Of a DNA stretch of 64,000 bases, positions 45,946-58,165 are shown piece after piece. Below the pieces are notes generated by a model. That model ran no database searches. It had not been told where the DNA came from and was given only the letters and a program-made list of their open reading frames with translations. This DNA is from Pelodera strongyloides (taxonomy: Eukaryota > Nematoda > Chromadorea > Rhabditida > Rhabditidae). The translations under genes were made by a program, and so were the position numbers. Position 1 is the stretch's first letter; each line of letters opens with the position of its first letter. The stretch is from NCBI GenBank assembly GCA_036852015.1, contig JAANDG010000137.1, positions 124,001 to 188,000 of the forward strand. Direction: 5' to 3'.

Positions 45946-48900
45946 ATGACAAAATTCCTTCCGATAACGCAATGGCTTCCCGAATATAATTTGAAAAGTC
46001 TTTTTGGAGATATTGCCGGAGGACTTACTGTTGGAATAATGCACGTATCAGAAGGTAAGTTACTACAACATGAAATTTGATGTCGGGCGCCGCAACAAAG
46101 CTGGGTGTGCCAAATCTTCGCGAGTCTCTCGCCAGGTTCTCTAGATTTTTACTGACAATGTGTATCCTTGATGAGATCCTGGCACATCGGGTAGTTCACA
46201 GATTTTCGATTTCGCTATGGCTGCCTCCGCGCAACACTTTTGTGCCAGATATGCGCCGCCCAAAATGAGCTGTGCCTTGATGCCTTGATATGTTGATTTG
46301 CAAATAAGGAAATGTAAAAATATATCTTCAGGAATGGCGTATTCATCTCTTGTGGGAATGAAACCAGTAAATGGTTTATTTGCTTCTTTCTTCCCTCAGA
46401 TTCTACATGATTTTCGGTATCTTCACGTCACGTTAGTTACTACAACCTCGTGTGCTGATGAAGCGCCTGGATTAAACGTGATGTTTGGTTAATGCGAATA
46501 CCAGGGTTTGTGGAAACGAATTCTTATGCCAAAGTGAATTTAGCAACAAAATTTATGCTGGGTGTGCCAAATCTTCGCGAGTCTCTCGCCAGGTTCTCTA
46601 GATTTTTACTGACAATGTGTATCCTTGATGAGATCCTGGCACATCGGGTAGTTCACAGATTTTCGATTTCGCTATGGCTGCCTCCGCGCAACACTTTTGT
46701 GCCAGATATGCGCCGCCCAAAATGAGCTGTGCCTTGATGCCTTGATATGTTGATTTGCAAATAAGGAAATGTAAAAATATATCTTCAGGAATGGCGTATT
46801 CATCTCTTGTGGGAATGAAACCAGTAAATGGTTTATTTGCTTCTTTCTTCCCTGCTTTATTCTACATGATTTTCGGATCTTCACGTCACGTTAGCGTTGG
46901 TGGGTCAAAATAGGACCAGTCTTGATTAGAGTTCCTCGTGTGCTGATGAGTAGGAGAGCGCCTGGATTAAACGTTGATATTTTGGTTAATGCGAAATACC
47001 AGCCGGTTTCTAAAACGCATCGTGGACAATGATTCTTATGCAAACTCGAATTTATATTCTATGTTGATTTGCATAGGCTGCATAAGAATGCTGGAGTACT
47101 CGATGTGTTTCAAAAACCAACCGGTATTTCGCTTTAAGTTTCCCTAATAAAAATGTGCCTTCGCAATGAAAGTCTAGATTTTTGCAACTAATTATTGGAA
47201 TATGCCTGTTTATAAAGTTACTCTGATTACTCTGATATAAAAAATCAGAGAATTATAAGAAATGTTTGCAGGAGCCTTCGCCGTGGTTTGCTTGATGGTA
47301 GCTAGCGCTACGTCAGGCGTAGTTCCCGCACTTGTGGTAGAGTATCAAAACGTAAACAGTACTCAGACGGAAACGACCGAAGAATTACGATATCTGGCTA
47401 CAGTCGAAGCGGTCACCGCTCTAACCATGGGTGTGGGACTTGCCCAGGTTTGAATATTTACAACTTTAGTAACCGGAAGCTTTGGTTGTTGGGCAGTCGC
47501 AGAAATATGTGCGCTCAGGTGTGGCTGCCTACCTTGTCATGGTGTGCCACATGAGCGCCAGGAGCGCACGAATATGGGTAGCACGGTTCGCTCACCTGGG
47601 GCGTGCTCCTCGCGTACTGGTTAAATTTTCTCTTAGGGGTGCGCGGCCCACATTCTTTTCTGTTTGCATCTAACGCTTTCAAAACAAACCTGCGACACTA
47701 GGCGGGATCGAACCTTTGATCGCGTGAATGACAAACTGCGCCACTAACCACTTGACCACTTGCAGCTCCTTATGGGAATCCTTCATCTTGATATGCTCAC
47801 AACTTTTCTATCCGATCAAGTAATTGCTGGATTTACAACTGGAGCCGCTGTTCACGTTTGTACTTCGCAAATTGACAAGTTATTGGGAATGAAGTTACCG
47901 TCGCGAAACGGTATTGGGAAATTAATCTGGGTAAGTGTCACTTGGGTCTTTATGCTAATTAAAAACAAATAAGGGTGCCATGCAGCAATAAGCACAGAAA
48001 TATATAGTTCGGAATCTCTTTACATACTTTATGATAATATTAAAAAACGAAATCCATACTACGTTTCAAGGATTTGGTATAAGGTGTACACAGTCCAACT
48101 TTTCGCAACTTCAAAATAAGCAAAATGAGTCTCCGTACGTTGATTATAGGTATAGGCAATACGTTTCATATAAGTATGCCCATTTTTGTGAGGCTTTGAA
48201 GAAAGTGCATTATTGGAAAGTCGCCTCAGGCGGCGATAGCCGTCTGGCCTGTGATAAACTAGAATTACAGGTCTACTGTGACATCGCACATGAAGCCGTG
48301 CTAGGACATTGCAACCATTGGACCGTACTCATATCGATTACTCTTGTCCTATGTCTATTCTTTGTCAAAAACTTTATCGACCTTCGTATAAAGAAGCATT
48401 TTGGAATACAGTTTCCCATCCCCTATGATTTATTTGCGGTGAGTACCATTTTTGTTCTTTATAATGAAAACTGAGTAATAGAAATTTGAGTAAAACTGCA
48501 CTGTTTTATACGAGAAATAACTGAGCAACTAGTTCTTATACCTTTTCTTATACCTTACTTTTTCACCGAGGCCTCCTTATTACTCCCTACTATGAATTTC
48601 AAATACCTAGAGGTTTAAGATTAAACAGTAGGTATTTTAGATGATTCTCGGAGCTCTTCTATCTTTGGTCTGCGGATTGGATAGTAACTTTCAAATAGAA
48701 ATAATCGGACCTATTCCACACGGGTCAGTGCTTTACGCGCACTATTTTTTTCTCGCTAGTACTATAAATTGAATATGATTCCACTTTGACCTGAAAGCTT
48801 CGGGGAGCTTTGCGCAGATGTACATAGGGGTCCGCGAAGATGTACAGTTGAAACTGGCACACAAGTGGCGCACCTCTGGCGCACCGTGTAAAGGTGTGCA

Positions 48901-51900
48901 TAACAATATATCGCTTTATAATAATTTTTCAGAATTCCTCTTCCTTCCCTGCCTAACCTCTCCTTGATACCATTAATGTTATCAGATGCAATTGCAATTG
49001 CCGCAGTAATTATGGTGGTCAACGTTTCGATGGCAGAAATTTTCGCAAAGAAACACAAATATGAAGTGGATACTAGACAGGTATGATAGATTTATCGGTA
49101 TTGTTATACTAGTTCAATAGTTATGTTCTTTTCTTGGATTTTCAAAGCACCAAGGTTTCTTGCCCGACCAACGGAAAGCGTCGAAAACATGGCGCACAAC
49201 ACACGTTTTGCAGGTATTTGAAAGAGGGCAGGGTCTTAGCGGCGCTACACAAGCACACAACACTAGGCTGATATTGGGTTTGCCGCTCTGCAGTGGCGCG
49301 CCCTCTTTTGCCCGCCACTTCAGCGATGTGGCGATCAAAAGTCCATATTTGGTATGGGAGCTAATGTATGGGAGCTAAGGTACATAATATTTTAGGAGTT
49401 CTTTGCCCTTGGTATAACTGAATGTCTGAGTTCGTTCTTCCCCGTCTACACACCATCCACATCTCTTGGAAGAAGTCTTTTATCAGAGGTAATTCATATT
49501 TATCGCCCTAACTTTAACCGTTTGCACTAATTCAGGCTGATTTCTACTAATATAAATAAAATTATTTCCGCATAATAGCTTTCAAAAACTGTCTCAATGC
49601 AGTTGGCGTGGGCTCCATGGGCGTGGGCTCCTGCGAGCGTCGTCTTCTGTAACATATCTTACCAAAATTTTTATCGATTATACAGTGCTCAAAAATACAT
49701 CGTCAGTGAAACAATAATCTTTGTCGCAATAAAATTGGTAAAAAAGTACACTGTGTTAATAAATAATTATAACATTGTGATTTACTTTTTTGCAATTCAG
49801 GCAGCCGGCACGTGTACTCAGTTATCGGCTGTATTCTCAAGTCTCCTTCTACTGGCAGTTATTTTCCTTATAGAACCTTTTGTACGGATGCTGCCTATTG
49901 TAAGTTGTATTATTTAATCTTTGAATTCATTGCCAAAACAAAATCTGAGCTTATAGGTGAGTGGTTTTGAGTTACCATTGTACTAAAGATTAAAGCGAAA
50001 TACCAACCGGTTTTTGAAACGTATCGAGAACACCAGCATTATTATGCAGCTTATGCAAATGACCAGAAATTAGAATAAAAAATCGTGCTACATTCGAGTA
50101 AATTAGCATAAATATGTAAGAATTCAGTTGTCCACTATGCGTTTCAAAAACCGGCCGGTATTTCGCTCTAAAAAGATAAAGAGCAAAGAGTACCGGGTTA
50201 TATGAACCGGATCCGCAGAAACGGTGCACCGGGGTCCAGCTCATTTCTGAAGCCGGATATACTGACCTTTAAACTTCCCGGGGACCAATTTTCTCAGGAA
50301 GCCTATTCGCCAGTTCTACCCAGATTCCAACTTCTACACCCTTGGTGGTGTGAGGGGGTTCCGGGCCGGATTCGAACCAACGACCGGCGGCGTGAGTAAG
50401 ACGCTTGCCACTGCGCCCTGTTGTGAGTCGCGCGCTCTAGCCACTCGGCCATCGTCACACGTATTACTTCTTGACCGCAATCGTAATCGTTTTAGTGCTT
50501 CTTGGCCGCAATCGTAATCGTTTCCTTACAAGGAATGTTCCGCCAACTTGGGCAAATTCCTCTTTTGTGGAAGGCCTCAAAGATAGATGCGGTATGCTTA
50601 TAATCATTATTTTCGGGCAAAGAACTTTCCTCATAGATTCTTGAGCTTATAGTAAAGGGTCATACTCCGACAATTGTATATTAAACTATCAAAAAAAATG
50701 CTGATGTTCCATAATTAAAGCAATTGTAAATGCTTTTTCTAATTCTATTATTTAATTATATTTTATTGATTGAGTTCAGATGATTTTCTTGGTCACATTT
50801 GCGGGTACCGTATTCACGGATATCGTGCCGGGACTCCTCGTCGGAGTGGCCTTCCTCTTGTGTACTGTAATTGTACAAACGCAAAAGTTAGTTGTCTTCC
50901 TATCACTGAGCAAACTTGACGGGCAAGCCGCGTGAAAACGGCGGGTAACTGGCACCCTTATGTCATGCAAGAGGCACGCGGAATAGAATTGTCTTGCTGT
51001 TTATCCCTCCGCTCTCACGCCGCTTGTACGCGAAATAAACGAGTGCAAACGAGCCGTCTTCACTGGTTTGCATACGTTTCACTGCATTTTTATTAGGCAA
51101 AGGTATGTCCATCGCATATTGCGACCATCTGTTAGGTGACTACCAATGCGTTAGAAAATACTATCTCATACATTATTCAGAACGGACATACAGTACACTT
51201 CTACCATAGATTCTGATGAACCGACTGAGAAACAGCGGTATGTTAGCAGCAAGTGGCCCATGATGATAGCGTGAAAACTCTCTCATTTACTCTTTCCCTC
51301 CCCGGATATTTTCCCCTCCCTTCCTCTCTCTCTTTCTCCCTCTCTCTCTATTTATGGATATGTCTATCGAGTTTCTTTCTTTCTCTCTGTAACCTCTCTC
51401 CGCCTCTCTATCCTCTCTCCACCTCTCTCTCCACTCTATCTCTCTCTATCTCTCTCTCTAAATTATAAGCCAGCATTATGAAGTTGCGAGTTTCAAACGA
51501 AGTTTATCTGCCAGATGATAACTTGAAATGTTCCTGACATTGTTGTAAATATTTCAGTGAGTTACTCGAGGAAGAATCAGTTGTCTGCATTCGTTTCTGC
51601 GGCCCGATTATATTTTTAAACGCAAAACGTTTCCAAAAACAAATCAAGGACGCTGTGCACCTTTCAACCAAAAAACAGTGAGTGGCAAACGAAAATTAGA
51701 AATAACTTACTTTGTTTTTATGGTGTACTCCTGCGGCCGTATGCACTGCACAATAGGTGCCTCCCCGGTTGGGAGAATTTGTCTCTGCGTGGTTCTGCTT
51801 CGTGTGATCCCTCTCTTTCTCTCACCTCCCACTGGGCCGCTGGGAGCATATTCCCGGAGTTCGTGGTGCATATGGACACAGCATGAGGAAGATGTTATGC

Positions 51901-52977
51901 AGAAAATTAACAGAACTTGCTGAAAATCAAAATCGAGGCTATTGTGCTGCCGTGTATAAACAAAAGGCTACCGTAGTCTTCTGCGAGTCATCAACATTGT
52001 GTGCCATACTAACGCGAAATATGCGCCAGAGAAGTGATAATAAGTACAACATGCAAACTAGGAAAACGTATACTTTCAGCTAAAAATCAATAAATAAAAA
52101 TCCTTACTTCAGAAAGGACAACTCCAAATTAATGAAGAATCCGCTTCCGCGACTGTTGATCATTGATATGATTGCAGTTCCGTATGTTGATTACATGGGA
52201 GCACGTAGTTTGGTAGAGGTGAGTTTATTTATATGGCATCGTACCGGTCTTTCTCTGGCGAACTAAACGTTTACTTATCTGATTTTTCTTAAACATGTGT
52301 AGTATTTTTTTCTCGCTGTATTTGTTGAGCTTCCCGGAAATCATAAATATAAGGGTGGAGTTTCTAAATTATGTGCCATGAATAACAAGGGCCAGCTAAT
52401 ATATAGGATTAATAGATTAATAGAAAGTAATATTGATGAGAAATAAATGCATTAAGCAAAAAAAAAACAATAACTTTATATTGTGTCATAATTTTAAATC
52501 ATAATTTTTAATTGCATTTCTTTTTACAATATTCCAGAGCTACGAACGATTACAAGTTGAAGGAATCAACGTGCGTTTTTGTCGTGTTAAAGGTTTGTTT
52601 TTGAAATTATTATTTGAACTTTAGATACGGATATGACAAAAATGTTCGTCGTCGCTCCGTCGTAGTTAGAGTGTGCGGCGGAAGCGCCAGGGGTGCGCGG
52701 AATGTATGTTCATCTAGTTGGCGTGCTAGTTGCGTACTTGTTGCGCCTTCCGCAAACCCTTTTTCCGCAAATACGGATACGGTTTACGACATTACCGTTA
52801 ATATATATTATGTTTACGCTCCCTGGTTTTTCCGACTAATAAAATCATCTATACTTTTTTTAGTTGTAAATCATTATTTTAGATAGAATTGTACGAACAA
52901 TGCAATTTACTCCTGGTTTTTCAACAGAAGAGTCCACGCAATGTATCTACGATACATTAAAACAAGCTTTAGAATAA
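45946..52977 (+). CDS. SLC26/SulP-family anion transporter with STAS domain
   Basis: Exons: 45946-46054 (acceptor at 45941), 46789-46899, 47272-47447, 47766-47930, 48271-48438, 48641-48723, 48933-49080, 49396-49488, 49801-49899, 50496-50591, 50780-50886, 51558-51677, 52113-52218, 52538-52592, 52883-52977; 576 residues, phases consistent. The family exchanges anions such as sulfate, chloride, bicarbonate or oxalate across the plasma membrane. Diagnostic stretches: QWLPEYNLKSLFGDIAGGLT, GMAYSSLVGMKPVNGLF, the sulfate-transporter signature (FYMIFGSSRHVSVGAFAV), DQVIAGFTTGAAVHV and GQIPLLWKASKID; then a cytoplasmic STAS domain with VVCIRFCGPIIFLNAKRF and LLIIDMIAVPYVDYMGARSL. The linker before STAS is shorter than in vertebrate members. 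The first listed exon follows a splice acceptor, so ATG 45946 may be internal and an N-terminal exon may be missing. The paralogue is not assignable. Confidence 0.92.
46100..47060. repeat. tandem duplication of about 460 bp covering SLC26 exon 2
   Basis: Sequence from 46100 ('gctgggtgtgccaaatcttc') recurs from 46558, an offset of 458. The duplicated unit spans intron, exon 2 and the start of a family 2 MITE; the first copy also shows a shortened trace of that MITE near 46495-46550. The copies differ mostly by small indels in their right parts. Confidence 0.9.
46330..46433 (+). pseudogene. broken duplicate of SLC26 exon 2
   Basis: The duplicate keeps the acceptor and encodes GMAYSSLVGMKPVNGLF like the working exon at 46789-46899, then diverges: 'ccctcagattc' replaces 'ccctgctttattc', shifting the frame. 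The donor context after 'cacgtta' is lost (gttact in place of agcgttg/gtgggt). Including it would break the transporter, so it should be skipped. Confidence 0.85.
46990..47133. mobile_element. MITE, family 2
   Basis: TTAA at 46986-46989, then TGCGAAATACCAGCCGG; the right end is CCGGTATTTCGCT followed by TTAA. It contains ATTTGCAT near 47074. Its left part takes part in the tandem duplication described above. Confidence 0.8.
47697..47765 (-). repeat. tRNA-like sequence ending at an SLC26 splice acceptor
   Basis: On the minus strand: box A-like 'gtggtcaagtggttagtgg' and box B 'ggttcgatccc' with tRNA-like spacing of about 40 bases. Its 5' edge on that strand coincides with the CAG acceptor of the exon at 47766, so the exon's splice site lies within or against the insertion. 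Confidence 0.65.
49994..50167. mobile_element. MITE, family 2
   Basis: TTAA at 49990-49993, AGCGAAATACCAACCGG left end and CCGGCCGGTATTTCGCT right end. ATGCAAAT lies near 50055. SLC26 intron. Confidence 0.85.
50371..50461 (-). repeat. tRNA-derived SINE-like sequence
   Basis: On the minus strand it begins with tRNA-Ser/Leu-like 'gatggccgagtggctagagc', followed by a second box A-like 'ggcgcagtggcaagcgtct' and box B GGTTCGAATCC. This looks like two fused tRNA-type heads or a SINE. It lies 34 bases upstream of the SLC26 exon at 50496. Confidence 0.7.
50464..50530. repeat. 36-bp tandem duplication across a splice acceptor
   Basis: 'cttcttgaccgcaatcgtaa' + 'tcgtttta' at 50467 recurs as 'cttcttggccgcaatcgtaa' + 'tcgttt' at 50499. 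The first copy is intronic and supplies the TTTTAG acceptor; the second starts the exon 50496-50591. Confidence 0.85.
51270..51465. repeat. CT-rich microsatellite tract
   Basis: An interrupted (CT)n tract in the SLC26 intron before the first STAS exon. Confidence 0.85.
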
Positions 52978-53003
52978 ATTTTGAATTATATTTTGTAATT
53001 TAT

Positions 53004-53009
53004 AATAAA
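53004..53009 (+). terminator. SLC26 polyadenylation signal
   Basis: AATAAA lies 27 bases after the SLC26 stop codon, followed by a TG-rich stretch (tgtgtgtggtt) at about 53022, a typical downstream element. Confidence 0.65.
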
Positions 53010-53400
53010 ATATATTGTTTTATGTGTGTGGTTTATATATATATTTTATGTATTTAAAATAAACGGTACTTTAAAAATGTATCAATAGGACGCAAGTAGT
53101 GCACATACCGTGAAACTTCTGTGGAGATCGGCGAAAAAGCAGGAACTCGCCTAAATTTCGCCGCGCACACAATATTATTCGCCTAGCTAGCGCCAGGTCC
53201 CAGCCAGGCTTTCGCCGCGCACCACCCAGGTTTTGTAACTGTGGGTATTGAATCAAAATAAAGAGTGAGAGATAACTTTTTGTTTAAAATAACATTATGA
53301 ACTAATATGATTGAAGTATACAAACATACACTAACAAATACATTGCAATAGTGCTAGAAGGTAATAACTTACTATACAAGCTTATTTCCACTCCGCTTAA

Positions 53401-53579
53401 AGCGAAATACCGGCCGGTTTTTGAAACGCATTGCGTACACCTGCCCTGCTTTCTTATACATCATATGCAAATGAGCAAAAATTAGAATAAAAACTAGACC
53501 CCAATTAGACCCCCGTTGCATAAATGAATAGGAAAGCAAGTACTTGAGTTGCGTTTCAAAAACCGGCCGGTATTTCGCT
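53401..53579. mobile_element. MITE, family 2
   Basis: Ends AGCGAAATACCGGCCGG and CCGGCCGGTATTTCGCT are perfect inverted repeats. TTAA at 53397-53400 and 53580-53583. Well preserved; ATGCAAAT near 53466. Confidence 0.9.
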
Positions 53580-53583
53580 TTAA

Positions 53584-53746
53584 AGCGAAATGCTAGCTCC
53601 TTTGGAAAATTTGCATATGATAAGCAAATCCGATGTATCCTATGCTAATTTTGTACGATTGCCGTGGACGATCGTACAAAATTAGCATAGGATACATAGG
53701 ATTTGCTTATCATATGCAAATTTTCCATGGGGGCTAGCATTTCGCT
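53584..53746. mobile_element. Palindromic MITE, family 1, abutting a family 2 copy
   Basis: A 163-bp palindrome with ends AGCGAAATGCTAGC and GCTAGCATTTCGCT, TTAA at 53747-53750, sharing the TTAA at 53580-53583 with the element to its left. ATTTGCAT/ATGCAAAT in both arms. Confidence 0.9.
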
Positions 53747-54072
53747 TTAAAGATAAGTATGTAGGGGATAACTTCAAAGTATCTCGGCAAATTTATAATT
53801 CCCTCGGAGTGTAATGTATGTATCGACTAAACATAATCCCCAGACGTCACTTGTTTTTATGAAATTTTGGTGGAAATTATAAGTTTTTTATAGAATTTGT
53901 GGCCTAATAGGACACAATTGCCCCACGGTTGCTATAGTTTTAATGCAAGAAAACGATTAAAACAAAACTATAATTTTTATTTTGGAGCACTAGAGATTAA
54001 GATGAAAATCAAACACACATGAGAGTAACTACGGTAATTTTCTGATAAAAAACCTATTATTGCTAATCTTAA

Positions 54073-54246
54073 AGCGAAATACCGGCCGGTTTTTGAAACA
54101 CATCGAGAACATCGGCATTCTTATCCTGCTTATGCAAATGAGCATAAATTAGAATAAAAATTAGAGCTAAATTAGAGCAACTTAGCATAAATACGCAGGA
54201 ATACAGTTGACCACGATGCGTTTCAAAAACCGGCCGGTATTTCGCT
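54073..54246. mobile_element. MITE, family 2
   Basis: TTAA at 54069-54072; ends AGCGAAATACCGGCCGG and CCGGCCGGTATTTCGCT. ATGCAAAT near 54133. Confidence 0.9.
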
Positions 54247-54846
54247 TTCAAAAGGTTATTTATCTGACAGCTTTGCAATATGTGAATTTTACGCTATTAA
54301 TTTTTATTTTTCTAATAGATTGTTAGCATTTTTGATGGTTTCGAAAGGGCACCAAAATTTGCATATATAGCATGTGAGTGCGGTTTTCAGTACTCTTCGT
54401 AAACCACGCACCTACCGCTTTAATCGATAACACGACTGGCACTTATTGTTAGCATACCATTAGCATGTTACCCCCTGCATTGGTTAGGCGACCTATAGCG
54501 ATCTACAATTACACTGCCATCTGCTGCTTTAGGATATAAGTAAATGTATTACCATTAACCAATGTATACTATTCATATGGTTATCTACACACGCTCAAGT
54601 GTTATGTCTCGCTTATAACTTAAAATAAAAACTAAAACAGAGCACAGCGTTTGGTGTATACTATACACCTCATAACGCTCCTGGTTTGGTCTATAGATTC
54701 TGTAGCTCGTCATAGTAGTTGTTTCTTGTAAGATTATCATGAAATAGTTTAATTAATAAATTTGAGAGTGGATTGATGCACGTTCTTATAATCGATTGGT
54801 GCATAATATCACGATCGATCGCTTGTATAATCTATGGTGCGGACCA

Positions 54847-54854
54847 TGACGTCA
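54847..54854. promoter_or_regulatory. consensus CRE palindrome TGACGTCA
   Basis: A perfect CREB/ATF site in the intergenic region upstream of the plus-strand gene at 58442. One 8-mer match may be chance, and the distance (3.6 kb from the start codon) needs an upstream untranslated exon to make it promoter-proximal. Confidence 0.3.
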
Positions 54855-57269
54855 CTACCCTTATTAGGGTGTTGATCAGGGTATACTACCAAGGTGGTTA
54901 GGTCACATCGTCTTAGTGTCCAGGTGGGGTCCCACGACCAGAAATCGGCACTCGCCGACGTACCACCTTCGTGGGCCATAATGCGCACGCCAGTGGCAAA
55001 AATATCTCTTGCTTACCCTTTATCTCTCGTTTCACATAGCTTTGGTGTATGTTTCTGCCTTCTATATCATATTGAGTTTGACCTACCGCTGCTTATTAGT
55101 ATTGAGATTAGGAATATGTTTTTATATTTTACAATTAAATGATAAAGTATTTTGCTTTATTTTTCTTTATCACTGAAAACCAAAAAAAAAATCTGGACGT
55201 CTTAAAATGCAGTAAACTACCGTACCGATTAAGGATGCTACATTATTCGGAGCCGTATTTTTTTGAAAAATTTTTTTTTCCAATTTTTTCTCGTTTTATT
55301 TTATTTGTTCGTTCTTTTATTTTATTGTGTGTTTTTATCTTTATTTGTTCTTTCTTTTAGAATTCAAACGATTTATGGGTCCTCTCATTTACATCTTTCA
55401 CGCGTGTTTCATTTCTATTCTGATTGAAAATCGTTGAAAATACGATTACGTATCATCCCGTTTTGGTTGTAAATCTCCTCCTTTTGCATGACCTAACATT
55501 TTCCACCGTCTCGCCGACCTTGTTGTGTTAGTAGTGGCCGGGGTGGTCAGCCTCATTTCACCTCACTTTCCTTCTTTTTCTTCTTCCTATTTTCTCTATT
55601 GGCCGAGCGCTGTTGTGTCCAGCCCAATGCTTGCTGGGCGCGGGCGACAAAGCATCTCGCGAGCCATACACACCCGGGGTCCGCTCCATTTCAATCCTGC
55701 ATGTACCGTATACTTCTCTCGCTCTCGCTTACTTACTCATTGTTTGCCGCAGTCTCTCATCAAGTGGGATCTCTCTGCTATCTCTACGTGTCCTACTATC
55801 TCACCTCAGCCCCTTACTCTTACGAGGCTCTTTCTGTGTGTGCAAAATCATTGATTGGCACCAATGGGGGACAACTAAATGGAAACCAACTCCCTAATTC
55901 GATGACACCTCAGCTACCATATGTCATTGTTATGGCATATTTCTTATTTTATCGATTCTGCCATTTATCTGGTTTAGTTACCCAAATATGGGTGTAACTC
56001 TTTTCCTCTCTCTTCGGGTTGAACGTCCAGCGCTAATTTATATGGTCATTTGTCCGTCTGTCTTGTAAAATTAAACGTAAAATTTCGTTGCTCTATATAA
56101 ATTTTCCCATTTCGTGTTTACTTTTATCCCCTTATCAATGTTTCCTTGACTTTTGTGGTCTTATTTATCAGTTAATAAGCTTTCCTCGAAATGAAATGGA
56201 GTGACGCCTGACGCCTGCGTCGCGCGATTTACTAAACAGGCAAAACAATACACAAAGACACTCTATATAATTTTTTCCAAAATGTTTGTTTTGTTGGTCA
56301 TTCCGTCATTCCGTCATTCGCGAGTAAACTGGTTTCGGTAAAGCATGAATGCCGTGCCGAGAAACAAACTTAATACAACTTCACTTAGACCCTTGCCTTG
56401 CGCCTTGCTTACTCTGCATGCTCTTTTTTGTTTATTTATTCATTGTCTTCCAATAAACCATATTATATATTGTTATTGAGCATTGAGTTGAGCGTCCCTG
56501 TAGGTCTAAAAATCCTGCACTCCGACTCCGCACTTCTAACTACCAAGCTACCTGCCCCTGCCAACCCCGTTAAATTCTTTTGCATTCTTTTGGCTGCGAA
56601 CGTAGGCGGGTTGTGCTTGTGCATTTGTATTCTCGGTTCTCTCTTTTAGCCGTTGTTTGTCGATATCGTATTATTTCATTGTCACGTAGGCTATGCACAA
56701 TAACATTGTTTTACAGGGCTTGTAACGTAACATGAAGTGCCAGATAATATCTTGATATTAATTCAGTGAATTGATAATATATATTTTTAGGATATACCAT
56801 GTACATGTACCATGCATTAATACCAGTGTTGCTACCGTAGTCTGCGTATCGCATGTCTCCATAATTCCGAACGCATCAAGCTTTACAGAAAACATACATT
56901 TGCGTATAGATTTGGTTGTAATTGTTTTGTTGCCTGCACACTAGACCAGTTCGTAGTCTGTAGTTTGCACTTTTCGGCCTCGGTGTTTTTTTCTGTTCGT
57001 CTCCTGCTAGCCAGTGTGCGCCTGGGCGATCAATGCTTGGGGTTGGTGACGCTGGACGCGCCTTCGCCCGCCCCTCCTACCCGCCAGGTTACTTGGTTTG
57101 ATTGGGGAACGAAATACTCTTGACTCTTTGACCTATCTAACCTCTAAAACTCTCTAACTGTCTGAAGCTCTATGTCTCCGTCCTCTGTGATCTTTTCCTA
57201 CGTAATTCATTAAATGCTCTCAATAGCTGCTTTGACCCCCCCACTACCCCATTCTGTCGTGTCTAATTC

Positions 57270-57440
57270 TCTTATTCTCTCTCTCTCCTGTTTTTTTTTC
57301 ACTCATTTCACTGCCATTAGTTTAGTTCATTAAAATACTCTAAAAATGAATAGATGAGCTTCTCTATCCTCTATCTGTCCCACTCTCACATGCATTCACT
57401 CTCTCTCACTCTCTCTCACTCTCTCTCTCTCTGTGTCTCT
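57270..57440. repeat. CT-rich microsatellite tracts
   Basis: Several short (CT)n and 'ctctctcactctctct' tracts upstream of the last gene. Confidence 0.8.
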
Positions 57441-58165
57441 GTCCTCTATACCCTTTCATTGTTATTCAGTAAAAAACCGTGCTTTATTATAGCACTATTG
57501 ATTATTACTAGTTGAAAATGCTTTTTATAGTGAGTGGTTGTGCCGTAGAACAGCTGATAATTTGTCTTCTTCTGATTCTAAGCTAAACCTAACGTGAAAC
57601 CGACTTAATCCTCCTCCCAGCCTCCCATCCTTCTGGTATTTTTGACGACATAGGACTAATGCTTGGTTTCAAAAAATGAGCGCTAGATTCGCGGTTTAGG
57701 TGTTATAGTTTATTAATATGAGGTATTACGGTAACGGTATGGTATGGTATGTGAAACTTCATAGGAAAACTATTCAAAACAACTAATGCGACAATATAAA
57801 TGTTTTACGCTTCAAGAGTATGCATCTATATGACTTTCCTAAATAGTTAATCGCGTTGCGTCCCATGGGTTGCCAGTTGCCATGCAGATTAGGATTTTTT
57901 TTTCATCGCCCGTGTCTCAAAACTATTAATATATTAGTTTGTTTCAATCGTTTCTCTAATTTGTCAGCATCATATTGCCTCATTAGAGAATAAGCCTTTC
58001 AACTTTCATTGTTATTCACATGCAGATTTGTAAATTATGATTTGGGGTTGGAACATTCGAGCTTTCCACTTGCGTTGCTTTGTCCATATTTTTTGAAGTA
58101 TAACAAGTTGCGGATTTGTTTTGTTGTCCGGTGTCCCGCCGATGTTTCTTTCGAGCTCATCTTAT

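Noticed and set aside
48031..48270. N-terminal half of a 147-codon plus-strand frame in the SLC26 gene
   Set aside because: Only the part after the acceptor at 48270 matches SLC26; the upstream part is intron that happens to be open.
55525..55997. Overlapping open frames of 94-132 codons
   Set aside because: CT-rich sequence is open in several frames at once, with no domain, no splice pattern and no resemblance to a known family.
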